Shown here piece by piece: positions 37,606-48,067 of a stretch of DNA of 64,000 nucleotides. The position numbers were made by a program, and so were the translations under genes. The notes beneath the pieces are model-generated. The model had not been told where the DNA came from. It was given only the letters and a program-made list of their open reading frames with translations, and did not search any database. Position 1 is the stretch's first letter. The number at the start of each line of letters is the position of its first letter. This DNA is from Diploscapter coronatus (Eukaryota; Nematoda; Chromadorea; Rhabditida; Rhabditidae): the NCBI GenBank assembly GCA_964036155.1, contig OZ038422.1:4487201-4551200 (forward strand), in the 5' to 3' direction.

Positions 37606-38088
37606 ATGCGGTTGGTATCATTGCTATTTTCACTTACATTAATTTTCATTGTCATTGCTCCATCATCGTGTGATGAGTCCAACGTCAATGAAAGCAGACT
37701 AGTCAAGCGACGAGCTGAACTTGACCCTATCACTGCATTCGAGCACTTTGATCCATCTAGCAGAGTGCGACGAAGTCCAAAATCAAGATGGCTTCGCAGG
37801 AAGAATCGAAACAAATATAGAAGAAGAAGGTTGAGAATGAAGAAGAGACGTTGCAAGGACAAGAATATAAATTCAGGTAATTTTTTTTTTTCGAAAATTT
37901 AGCGCTTTACATAATTAATTTCCATTTTGCTTCTAGCTCGATGTGAGGAAGCAAATGTTTCTTCGACAAGCTCTCCACCTCCAGCAGTTAGCTTTGAGCA
38001 TATAACAGGAAAAACTCCAATTGACGAAAAAAACGACCAAAATCTGATGGAAGATAAGAAGGAAGTTTTGAACATCGAATTTGAATAA
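37606..38088 (+). CDS. Small secreted Arg-rich protein, possible proprotein
   Basis: Not a recognised family. Exons 37606-37876 and 37937-38088 give 140 residues with a phase 1 intron that restores Ala. It has a signal peptide (MRLVSLLFSLTLIFIVIAPS), then a segment flanked by basic cleavage-type sites: RLVKRR before AELDPITAFEHFDP, and RVRRSPKSR after it (a furin-like R-x-R-R). A very basic Arg/Lys block follows with one Cys (KKRRCKDKN). Exon 2 begins ARCEEANVSS and is acidic. Architecture, intron phase and even the MRL start match the upstream gene, so the two look like diverged tandem copies. The released 15-20 residue segment could be a peptide messenger and the basic block an antimicrobial-like part; both are inference. 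AATAAA lies at 38197. Confidence 0.7.
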
Positions 38089-38196
38089 TTTCTTTGTCTT
38101 CTCTAAGAAAAATGTAACGATTTGTTTCCAAGCAAGTAGTGCGTTTAGTTTCAGTTTTATAAACTGCTGTACAACCCTATCGATTTGATTTCTGTG

Positions 38197-38202
38197 AATA
38201 AA
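38197..38202 (+). terminator. Poly(A) signal AATAAA
   Basis: Canonical hexamer about 110 bases after the stop of the second small secreted gene. Confidence 0.55.
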
Positions 38203-38363
38203 TATTCTTCAGCGTGCAATCATTCGTTATTTATTTCAGTCAGAAGCAACCTATTGATTTTTGTTGATAGAATAGATAGTCAAGGAGAAACTTACTCTAT
38301 CATTGTTGCAATTCGTTCGACATTTCCTTTATTTTTGTTCAAATAAAATTTTATGAATTCAGT

Positions 38364-38583
38364 ATGTCTGATAATCAAGATGAAGATAATTACCTCTACT
38401 ATATGATCATGTAACCCCTTTTTTTCAAAATTTCACATTCATGATAAAAGGAAGAGTGTGTTTATACAATTCTATCACGCTGAACATGAAAAAAACGTTT
38501 CAGTTCGATTCGGATTGAGCAAGTGGTCGAAGTGAACATAAAATCGATTTTTCGAGAGAAGATCGCACATAACTTAAATTAGG

Positions 38584-38616
<33 letters not shown>

Positions 38617-38937
38617 CTATCGAGCCATTTTTTAGAATATTTCATGGGAAATAGCTTGAAAATTGTGGCAAGATAAAAGCAAAACTAACCACTTCTTTTT
38701 CGAAGAAATGACGCCGAAAGAGTCAAAGCACGATGATATTAAACATTTTTCTATTTAATTCGTGGCCAAATACTTGTGCCCACTAACACATTTCCTTTTC
38801 AAATGTATTTTAGGAATGGACAGCCATGCAGGTCAAGCGAGAATCCGCAAATCGTCGATGGAATCGGATTTGACACAGCTCTACTTGATGCTAGAGGAGA
38901 TGAAGCATTGTGCGATATTGCAAGACGACTAGAATAA
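38364..38937 (+). CDS. Candidate 56-residue protein gene
   Basis: Unrecognised. The ATG at 38364 follows a GAATTCAG acceptor, so the mRNA may be trans-spliced. Exons 38364-38410 and 38814-38937 join in phase 2 through a 403-base intron that contains a 25-base poly(A) tract. The peptide starts MSDNQDEDNYLYYMI and ends DEALCDIARRLE, acidic overall with no signal peptide. Its stop codon overlaps AATAAA at 38933-38938. If that hexamer is used, the 3' untranslated region is extremely short. An alternative frame of exon 2, beginning with an ATG two bases after the acceptor, is also open for 38 codons. It ends about 110 bases from the convergent F-box gene. Confidence 0.4.
38593..38617. repeat. Poly(A) tract, 25 bases
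   Basis: Homopolymer run in the intron of the 56-residue gene. Confidence 0.9.
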
Positions 38938-39047
38938 AACTTCATTCGAACTTGACTAGTATTTATAGACAATTTCTGATATTGTACAGGGTCAATAAAA
39001 ATTTGACACCATTAATTTTGAGATCCCTGGTAAACATGACTAAGTGC

Positions 39048-40107
39048 CTAACAGTATAGACAGAAACAATGACCGTGTGCTCTAATTACACCGTGTTCGA
39101 AATAAATTTGACGCTCAGCGAGAGCATGTAGAAGATAATTTCTGAAATGTTGCTCCTTCAGCTTTTAACCAAATGAAATTTGTACCTATCGAATTTTGGA
39201 TTATGGTTCAGCGTGATGTGCAGATCCGAATATGCATGGTCCATCCAAGTGATGATCAGATGAAAGATGGAATGGTGTGTGATTGAGCAGGCTGCCATGT
39301 CGATGGATTCAACAGTTCTTCCGTCGTTCATGCAGCTGAATTGGATATTGAAAAAGTAATAAAAAATCAAAATACAAAATTACTCGATCAATTCATAAAT
39401 AGTCACGTCCGAAATACCATATTCGCCCGACCTTCCATCACTCCATACTCGAAGAGATTTCAGATCTGGAAATCGTTAGTTTAGGGGAACAATTTGTCAA
39501 AAAGAGCTTACTTGACAGAATAGGTAGAACGAGCTCGTCTGATATGAGCTGTGTCGGCGAACAATCCTCAAACCCCAGATCGTTTAGAGTTGGCTTGTTC
39601 AGTTGCAAAAACTCAGACAACTGAAATACTATCATGCACTATATTCATGGGGTACACTTTTTCACCAATGTCATGCTTTCCTGAGAGAATTGACACCAAA
39701 CGAAGAACACTTGTTGTGGCATGAGCGATATCCCATTCAGTGATCGGAGTACTAGATCAGATTCGATCGGAAGTAGTCCACGAATGAACAAGGATGAAGT
39801 GCGTAGATGACGAAGACATCTTGACAGTTCCTGAAATAATTATAATCACCGACATTCTTGAAAAATGCCCAACCTGCAAACTAGGCAACTGATGTCGGAC
39901 TGGTCCTTTCGACTGATCGACAGGATAAATCATCACTTCTCCCTCGTCAAACAGAATTCGAAGCTGATCGATGTTGAATTTGGTCAGTCGATCTCCAGCC
40001 GATTCGATCGCCTTCCTCCATTTCTTGCACACCTTCTCACAAGACAGAATGTCGTTCGGGTCATCCAGTCGAGCGAAGATTTTTTCCAGAAGATTTTCAG
40101 AAAGCTT
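39048..40107 (-). CDS. F-box protein (N-terminal exon not resolved)
   Basis: Probable substrate adaptor of an SCF ubiquitin ligase. Exons 39874-40107, 39666-39830, 39512-39620, 39384-39465, 39186-39335 and 39048-39141 stay in frame (834 bases, 277 residues plus an unknown N-terminus). The first exon carries the F-box: KLSENLLEKIFARLDDPND followed by CEKVCKKWRKAIES, the helix pair that binds SKP1. The rest has no recognised repeat such as WD40 or LRR. Its spacing and composition resemble the F-box-associated (FBA/FTH) regions of the expanded nematode F-box families. The F-box exon opens right after a CTTTAG acceptor and has no ATG. A start could come from the exon at 40631-40705, whose phase 0 donor fits, but that exon also splices well to another exon. 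The last exon ends close to a convergent gene. Confidence 0.72.
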
Positions 40108-40206
40108 CTAAAGATTTATAACAAACTGAATAGCTAATAAAGTTTTCCATTGCCTTGATCGGACTTCTTCTGATCGAAGTGCTTCTTCTCAGTCGGATGA
40201 TCTGCC

Positions 40207-40705
40207 TCAAGTTGAATTCTGTATTCGCCTTGTTCCAAAATAGGAATGGAAATAGGAGTTTGAATGCGGCAGTGAAGATAGTGACGAGTTTGGTGAAAAC
40301 TCGATGCCATCGAGTTCTGAGTAGTTTCTGTTTTGACAAGGAACGAGCAAAGTCCTACTTGGCAGGAATGTGTGGCTTCTCATTTGAAGTGGACTCCTTG
40401 TTCAGTTCACAAATGGAAAGTCGACCCGCCCCATATGCCTGAAAGTCCTCTTGATAACATTGAAGTATTCCTGATTAAGCAAAATTATTGTGAAGAGAAG
40501 ACTCGAATTCTTTCATGTTCTTAAGAGTCTTCTCTCTTCAATGTAATCTAAATTCGTCTTTAACGAAACTCTTTACCCAGCAGCACTCAAGAGTTGTTTT
40601 TATTCCAAAATATATTATCTAAAAGCTCACTTTGAGATGAGATCCAACGACTCGTCGATGGGTGCATTTGTTGCTGTTATTAGCCGCCACAGTCACACTG
40701 ATCAT
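40207..40705 (-). CDS. Candidate short spliced gene upstream of the F-box gene
   Basis: Unrecognised. The ATG at 40705 lies 12 bases after a TTTATCTAG acceptor. Exons 40631-40705, 40359-40438 and 40207-40327 join with matching phases to 91 residues. The peptide starts MISVTVAANNSNKCTHRR, and the last exon is Ser-rich (SPNSSLSSLPHSNS). All three frames of the last exon are open over most of its length, and another frame begins at an ATG near 40308 and stops near 40134. The gene model is therefore uncertain. Exon 1 may instead belong to the F-box gene that starts about 100 bases downstream, or the two may form a small operon. Confidence 0.33.
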
Positions 40706-40717
40706 CTTAGTGACGAA

Positions 40718-41610
40718 CTAGATAAACAGGAATGTAGAAGAATTAAGAGATAAATCACGACACTGCATAGTGTGAAATATCACGAGTCAAATGCCTGAAA
40801 TCCATTGCAAAGGGTCCTTCGCTTACATTTGAAAGCAGAGAGGGGGATCGATATTAGCCAAGACGAATGGAATGCGAAGAGGGAAGAAGGGCGAGGAATA
40901 GGGTGGATGGATAGGGTCAGAGCAGTCAGAGCACCTCTGCATATGCGAGGCACGCGATTCAATTCAAAAACGAGAATCATTTATCCAATGCTCTAAAATG
41001 CGATTCAGAAAAACGAAACCCGAGACCCCATTTTGAAATTGAGAAAATTGTCTAGCAATAATTTGAAAAACATGTTTGCACACTACACATTTCTATTTTT
41101 ATCCTCGAATTGGGAAATTCGAATGTAAAATGAATAATTTCCACAAAATTGATTGCCATTCCCTCATTCGTCGTTTGTCTCTCACGTTGTCATGTTTTGT
41201 CTTTGGTTTGAAATTTAAAGAAATGACAGGGGCGAAAATTTGCAACATTTCTATGGTGATTCGTTGGGAATAAGTCGTGAATTGTCGAATTTTCTAGCCT
41301 TTTTCAATTGAAAAAAAAAGTACTGTAGTCTAGTCGGTTATTCTTTATTCTTTCAAATATCAATTATGAAAAACTAAAATTTTTCAAATTCAGCACACGC
41401 ACACACACACACACGTATACACGCACTCTTAACTCACAAATATTTCCGTTGAAAAAATCATTAAGTAGCATTTTCAATTTTCTCGTTTTACATCGTATTC
41501 TCTTCTTTCAAAGACTAACGTTTTTGTTGAAAAGATTGGTGAATTTCTAATGAGAACAAGAACAAAAACTTCCGCCAAATATTTCAGTCTAATTCTTTCT
41601 TGGCATTGCT
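40718..41610. other. Spacer between the F-box-side gene and the EGAS gene
   Basis: Divergent intergenic region. It holds a purine-skewed segment at 40.80-40.98 kb and a (CA)n run at 41394-41414. The EGAS leader follows a TTTCAG acceptor ending at 41587. No other gene was seen. Confidence 0.5.
41394..41414. repeat. (CA)n microsatellite
   Basis: CA run about 200 bases upstream of the EGAS leader. Confidence 0.85.
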
Positions 41611-44600
41611 ATGACAGAAGTGCAGACCTATCCGCTAAGTTACCGTAATTTCTGTCATCTAGTATTTTCGTTCATATTTCTATTATCACTAGTTCCAGAT
41701 TCTGATGGACAAATTCTATACTTGCCCTCATTGAGCTATCCACCACATGGTATGAGTTTTGCGTATGATATTATATTTTCCTTTTAGTGTGAAAACTTTA
41801 AGTCGTATAAATATTCGAAAGTTCGAATATTTTCCAATGATTTTCATGAATTAAGAGTTCAGGATGCTACAACTATGGACTGTGTACGGAGCCATCGATG
41901 ACTCTGTACCAACTTTTCCCACAAGTAAATTCGTTTTTCTTTATCTCAAAATGGACGACGTTTTGCAGATAATTTATCGATGGAGCTGTCCAAGCAAGAT
42001 GAATTGTGTATGTGTGAATGGAACGACCAACGGAACACTTTATCCTTGTCAAATCAGTGCGATCATTCACGAAAAATCCTTGCAAAAACAAAAGAAAAAT
42101 TCAGAAGAAAACATGTGCGCCGACAACCCTTGTGGAATAACAAATACAAGTCATTTCGTCTGTTCTAATGGATTTGGGACCTACTCTTGCACTTGTGCTT
42201 CAGGATGGGTAAAGAGCTGCTCCAAGAAGATTAGAGCATATGATTTTTAGGCAGGAGACAATTGTGATCTATCCGAATCCGATCCATGCGCCATAAATCC
42301 TTGCCTAAATGGTGCATAATGAGACTTTTTTTTTCATTTTGTGAGTATTTCAGGAGGAACATGCGCATCAGCACCTACCCCATCTGGATACAATTGTACG
42401 TGTCCAATAGACTATAGTGGAAAAAAGTGCCAATGTAAGTATGATCAAATTTTTCTCAGCGAATTTTTCAAATACTTCAATTTTCGCCGATAATGCATCT
42501 ATTCGTCTAAAACTCGACTAAATATGGATAAATATTGAGTCCATTTTGTAGCCATTGCCAGGAATAAAAACAACTCTTCAGATTACAACTACTGCAAAAA
42601 CACAACCTGCTCTGGAACGTGCACTTCGGAATTTGGCGGGGCATCCTGGAAATGTACATGTCCACCAGGTAAATGAAAATAGATCAAGGTAATTTTGAGA
42701 CAAGTTTTTTAGGATACCAGGGATGGGATTGCAAAACCAGGAATTATATTTTCAGTGAGATATTTCATCGTTTATAAACTAGATTTGACGATATTCATTA
42801 TTCGCAGATTCTGGTCCTGTGGAAAGCGGTTGTTACAATTGGAACGACGCTCTGAAACCGAATTGCAAGGAATATTTTGATAACTGGCTGACTATAGACA
42901 AGTGCAGATATGCTCAGGAATGGGTCATTAATCCGTTCTATGAGAAGTTTGGTAAGAATTTCTAAAATATCATGCAAATATATTCATGCATGAGTTGCAA
43001 AAATATGATTTTCTCAGTTGTATCGGAGAAAAAATGCTACGTTTGTAACGACACCTCAGCCTTGAACAACAAGGTAAATAATCCAGATAACGATTGGAGA
43101 TGCAAGAAGGCAAGATACAATTATTTCTTTGCCTATAAACAATTCTAGGAGTGCCCCGGGGACAATAAGGTCAAATGTGGCAACTCTGAACGAGCATGGG
43201 TATTCACGAATACTGATTACAGTAAGCAATGAAAAATAAAGAAGCATGAGGCAAGTCTCAACTTGAAGCGTACGACCCCAATCAATGTGAGTCGAACACT
43301 ACCGAACCATGTGGTGAGAGTGAAGGCCGAGGGATTTGCGTCAACAAAATTGGCGGATACTTCTGTAGATGCCATCCTTTGTTCACAGGAGCCGACTGTG
43401 AATCTCGTAATTCTAGGAAAAAGATAGCCGAATTGAAACTCTTCTTTCAGCGATTCCTGATCCATGCTTGATAAGTCCTTGTGAGAACAACGGTACTTGC
43501 ATCACAGACACTGAAACATACGCGTATGAGTGCAAATGCAAAAAGGTAAAAAACTAAACGTCTCATTATAACAAAAATTGCTACAGGGATTCCATGGCCC
43601 CAATTGCGAATACAGCCAACAATGCACAAAATCCGTTTGTCAGAATATGGGAACGTGCTATGAACGAGATAACGGAACAGGATGTCACTGCTTACAGTCA
43701 GTTGAAATGTGCTTGATAGTCTGAAAATGGGATTTTCAGATATTACCATGGCGAATATTGCGAAATCGTCGACCGATGTGAATATGGAAAGTGGGTTGTC
43801 ATAAAGATGAGTCAAATTTCCATATCATTTTCAGTCCTTGTGGTCCTCACGGAACCTGCGAGTCTAACGCGACCGATATCAGTCCGATCGAATTCAAGTG
43901 CGTCTGTCAGGATGGGTATCTTGGCTCATTGTGCGATATCGAGACTAATGAATGTGTACCTGGTATGCGTGAAATTTTTTTTATTTAATCAGACCCTGAA
44001 ACAATAAGATTTTTCAATTCGCAAGCCTCAAACTTACAAGTTTCTAAGTCATACAAAGTTGTTTGAGAGAAGAATATTTTACCTATTGTTCCTCATCTTA
44101 TATCGCATGGTTTGAGGTAATGAACATTTGGTTTTTAAAGCCCTTTTTGCACACGAATTTTTCGTGAAAAATGGAACATCAGATGAGTTGGAAATTTGTG
44201 AAACACGCATCTCTTTTAGATCCTTGCCAAAACGGTGGAACCTGTGTTGATGGATTCCTATCCTACACATGCCTTTGTCTAGGAGGCAGTACTGGTAATT
44301 TCTCGGGTTAGATAAAGGTGATATTTAAGATTTTAGGATACAATTGCGAAATCGACATCCCCGACTGTGTACCAATTCAAATCGACGGACAATGGTGTGA
44401 TAAGTCGACTGATTTTCATGAATCCACGCTTTTCTCAGGTATCCGAACAAATGCATGACGAAGGATCCCGATGCGGTATGTGTCGATATGATTGGAGGAT
44501 TCGAGTGTCAATGTGGCTCACAATATGTAATTTCTAAATAGTCTTATCGGTTCAAAACCGTCCTAATTAGGTCGGGGAATTCTGCAACCTGCACATCATC

Positions 44601-46534
44601 ATTCGAGACGTCCTGATGGCGATTTACGGAGAAGTCAACTTGCAGATGATTCCTGTAGGCACAACTCGCTCATCGGAAAATGAATACAATAATTTAGCTA
44701 TTGGAAGACCTACTGAAAAACCCCGCGCAAATCAAGGACATGGTTCCTTTCATCACTGGATTGATTGAATATGACGATCGGATTCCGCTGAGTTGGACTC
44801 CCGAAGACATGTTCGAGTGGGTCAGCTTCGAAGACAAACTGCTAGATCCAGCGTAAACTTACCTCATCATCCAATTCTATTTAGTTTTTGTCTAATTTTG
44901 CAGGGTTCACCTAAATCAATGGAACGATGTTGGTAATGATTTGTTCCAGAATCTTTCACAGATAATTTCACAACTTTAGTGTTGGGAAACTGCTTTACAC
45001 TAAATCATAAACTCAACATGAACAACACCTTCATGTACAGAAACTTCGGGACCGATGCTGGTATGTCGAACCTGCTGAAAACATGGTCGATTTTGATTTA
45101 GGTTTGAGAGCCAAAGTGAAGCTGAATCAACGAGAATACGTGCCGTGGATCGATATCGCTGCCATTCTGGTGTTTGTCCATCACATGAACGACTACATAT
45201 TCGCAGAGTCAGTGCGGTATAACGCACAGCCTAGAGGAGAATTCGTCATTGATATTCGGGATACGAGATACACGAAATTGGGTAAGCAATGTAAAAAGGA
45301 TAAAATAATATCTAAATTCATTAGGAGGAAGATACGGTCAGTGCATCAAAGATCCCAATGAAGTTGAATTCTTCTACTACGACAAGAGCTTTGGTTACGC
45401 TACAGAGGCATCCATTCTAAGAGTTTTTTTAGTATGAAATGTTTTTCAGGGTTGTCTTCGTAGTTGCTATCAGAACATGATCAACGCATCTTGCGGTTCG
45501 TATTTTCTTACTCACAACGAGATGAACCATTTCACGAAATTCAGGCTGCATTGATCCTCGATATCCAGGCCCAGTGGGCACACCTGTTTGCCTTCTTGCT
45601 GAAAGTAAACATGGTTCTAAGACATTTGCACTAGTTCAATTTTCAGGATCTTGTGTCGAAACGGCTATTAAAGAAGCTGGAGATCCATCGACATGGAAGT
45701 CTTGCATATGTCCACTCCCGTGTAACTCCCAGCAGCTGACTGTCACTTGGAGTCGGTCGGAATTCGTTAGCAGCGTAAGAGAAGATAAAACCAATTTTAT
45801 CAGTGACATTTGATATTCCTGATATCTGAAACTATCACTTTCACTAAAGAAAATAGAATTCTTGAATATCCAGCTATTGATTCCCATTGACGATCATCTA
45901 AAACATATGATATATCCGTAAAGAACGTTAGGAAAAATAAAAGTCGAGACGTACTTGGGAATGAATAACATTTACGCATGACCGTTACTGATTCGATACA
46001 AATCTTCGACTATTTTTCCATCTTCATCTCAGATCCAAGAATAAACTCGCGTTTTTCCTTCTCCACCCTAAGAAGTCAAACATTGATCTTCTCTTATCAT
46101 TCCAGTTTTCAATACGATTTCTTGTCAAAATTCTTCACAAATCTAGTTTACATGTCCGATAAAATTGTTACAAAAATCTTATTTTAGCCGGCAGAATGCG
46201 AAGGGGCTGCCGACCCTTCGAAGTGTCGGAAGGATTTCGATGACGCGACACTTGTGAATATACGGTTGCCTAAGGCTGAATTTAGCCTTTACGCTGAGGC
46301 TCCAGCTATGACTGTAAGAAAATCGAGTATCCCCTGAAAATATAGTATTAATTTCAGTTCAACAAATTCGTCTCAAATTTGGGAGGATTGTTAGGTTTGC
46401 ATTTTTGTATTTCTAAGAGAAAGATTATAAAACTTTGAGGAGTTCTGATGGGCGTCCAGATAATATCGTTCATTGAAGTCATCTTTCTGATATGGAGGTT
46501 GATTGTCATATTCATCTCCAATAAGAACATGTAG
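41611..46534 (+). CDS. EGAS-type DEG/ENaC channel (EGF repeats plus ASC domain)
   Basis: Amiloride-sensitive-type cation channel subunit of the nematode EGAS class. Exons: 41611-41749, 41863-41924, 41969-42208, 42251-42311, 42354-42434, 42552-42668, 42713-42754, 42808-42951, 43018-43073, 43149-43221, 43269-43406, 43451-43545, 43587-43696, 43740-43790, 43835-43962, 44220-44294, 44337-44394, 44439-44526, 44571-44654, 44698-44852, 44904-44932, 44980-45060, 45102-45281, 45325-45407, 45450-45495, 45545-45604, 45647-45774, 46188-46313, 46358-46394, 46440-46534. The total is 2862 bases, 953 residues, all phases consistent. An N-terminal hydrophobic segment (residues about 16-31) is followed by about nine EGF-like modules (residues 115-590; for example PCQNGGTCVDGFLSYTCLC) around a unique Cys-rich domain. 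The ASC domain follows, with GNCFTLNH, GCLRSCYQNM and CICPLPCNSQQ. The last exon encodes TM2 (GVLMGVQIISFIEVIF) and a 10-12 residue tail. The selectivity motif reads G-V-Q, not G-x-S. One intron (45408-45449) is GC-AG. AATAAA lies at 46575. Confidence 0.92.
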
Positions 46535-46574
46535 CGGAGTTAAACCTGTTGAAAATTGATCGATTTTTCCTAAT

Positions 46575-46580
46575 AATAAA
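46575..46580 (+). terminator. Poly(A) signal of the EGAS gene
   Basis: AATAAA about 40 bases after the stop codon. Confidence 0.65.
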
Positions 46581-46710
46581 GCATTCTTTTCCCTTTTCCC
46601 CTCATACAATGGACATTGAAAATTTGCACACATGTCAATCACGTTCCGTCATTTTCAAGCGAACGCCTATTTTGGGCTGTATCGAGATAAAATAGGGCGT
46701 GGTACGACAT

Positions 46711-46797
46711 GCCCCAATAGCTCAGTGGCAGAGCGACACACTAGTACGTTTCTTGCTAACGATGTGTAGGTCGGAATTTCGATTGTTCCTTGGGGCA
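46711..46797 (+). tRNA. tRNA-Thr(AGT)-like gene with a 15-base intron
   Basis: The 87 bases fold as a tRNA. The acceptor arms GCCCCAA / TTGGGGC pair perfectly, the D arm is GCTC / GAGC, the anticodon stem is ACACA / TGTGT, the variable loop has 5 bases and the T loop is TTCGATT. The anticodon loop is 22 bases; placing a 15-base intron (46747-46761) after position 37 leaves CTAGTAA with anticodon AGT (Thr). The A box is good. The T stem (GGAAT / GTTCC) closes with a T-G pair where G53-C61 is expected, so the B box is imperfect. Four T residues follow shortly after, fitting RNA polymerase III termination. It could be a functional gene, a decaying copy or a tRNA-derived repeat. Confidence 0.5.
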
Positions 46798-48067
46798 ATA
46801 CTTTTGCAAAATTTAATTGCCCTTAACAATGCAAAAAATCACATCTAAAGATGTAGCTTGGAAAGTTCGCTCAATATCGTTACTTCGTGACCTGTGAATT
46901 CATACGGTATCGCAGTCTATGCGATCTTTACATTTATGATCTAAAAACCCTTTGTTCCCCAGCTAACTCCAGTCATGACAGGTTTATGACAGTCCTGTCT
47001 TTGACAATTAAGCCTTACCTGACGCTTCTAGAAGTCACCCAATTTATCACTATATGACATGACCCCAACAGTATATAAAGTCCCTCTCCTTATCTCCGTT
47101 GTTCCTTTTTAGCAGTCTATTGTTCATTCAATAAAGACTTCAACTTTACTCAAGCGATCTTATTACACCAAAATCAACATACGGGAAAGATGACAGTTTT
47201 ATTTTTATCTTTTCTTACTCTTTCCTAGCCTTCTGTGTACCATTTCGTCAATTCGCAAGGAATTAATGTTACGTATTTTTAAATGCCCCTAAAGAGACTT
47301 ATTTTGTGCATCTCATTTGGCTATGTAAAACTGTCCAGAGAAATGGTTCTTTCGATTGTGAAGTATTGTTTCAATGCATTTTTCCAGAATTCTCGCAATG
47401 TTGCAAATTTAAATGTGCAGCAATACTGAGACAAATTTATTGAATTTTGTGCACTTGATTATTTCGTGCAATTTGAAAATGAACTACGATGTTAGATTAC
47501 AAAAGTAGGAGTAAAGATCATTGATAAACGAGAACTGAACCCGTATAGATGGATGAATGCGAAAATTTGATTAAATGAATTGGATAATTGCTAAGCAAAT
47601 TGTAAACGAAGTGATATGTAGGTACTGTTGGAATGTCAGAAAAATAGTTGTTCAAATGCATTACGCACAACAATGTGATTAGATCTTGCAAATACCATTT
47701 TCGAAAGATGAAATACGCAACAAATGGGGTATTCTTAGTTAGGAAAATTGTGGATTTTCTCAGAATATGTTGAAATTTGCACTGGGATTCAAATAAATCA
47801 AGAGATAAGGTAGGTTAATTTTTGCCAACTTTCAGTTTCAAAAGAAACTTTAAAACAAAGTCTGAAAAATATATGTATTTGATGATAAACTACCCAATGT
47901 TATAATCAAGCATATTCGATGGAAAGGTAATTTGAATTCGGGATCACTTGATTCGAAATTAATGAAGGGAAAATACGCCTTGCCGAGCTTATTCTAACTA
48001 AGGTGCGGAATTTCTATGTGGAAAAGTGCAAGGATCCAAATCACCAATAAAGAAAAACGAAACAATC
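46798..48067. other. Intergenic region after the tRNA-like gene
   Basis: Contains an LTR-like promoter/poly(A) module near 46.97-47.17 kb. The remainder (47.2-48.07 kb) is AT-rich with no coding signal and runs up to the 3' end of the chemoreceptor gene. Confidence 0.4.
46968..47167 (+). mobile_element. LTR-like module (possible solo LTR)
   Basis: Within 200 bases lie an inverted repeat GACAGG / CCTGTC, a TATATAAA at 47072, a short CT-rich start region and AATAAA at 47130, with a possible CA end near 47167. A TATA box only about 55 bases before a poly(A) signal is the arrangement of a retroelement U3-R border. No target-site duplication, TG start, primer binding site or flanking gag/pol was found, so a solo LTR is only a candidate. 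An ordinary promoter is the alternative. Confidence 0.25.

Noticed and set aside
40155..40442. 95-codon plus-strand frame
   Set aside because: It is antisense to splice-supported minus-strand exons and has no acceptor or donor of its own.
42251..45774. Treating the EGF repeats and the ASC domain as two genes
   Set aside because: Intron phases run through without interruption from the EGF modules to the ASC domain, and the fused plan is that of EGAS proteins.
46391..46642. Minus-strand frame that resembles a retroelement integrase end (TGLTPLHVLIGDEY)
   Set aside because: The plus strand here encodes the last exon and TM2 of the EGAS channel in exact phase, followed by AATAAA. The minus frame is its shadow.
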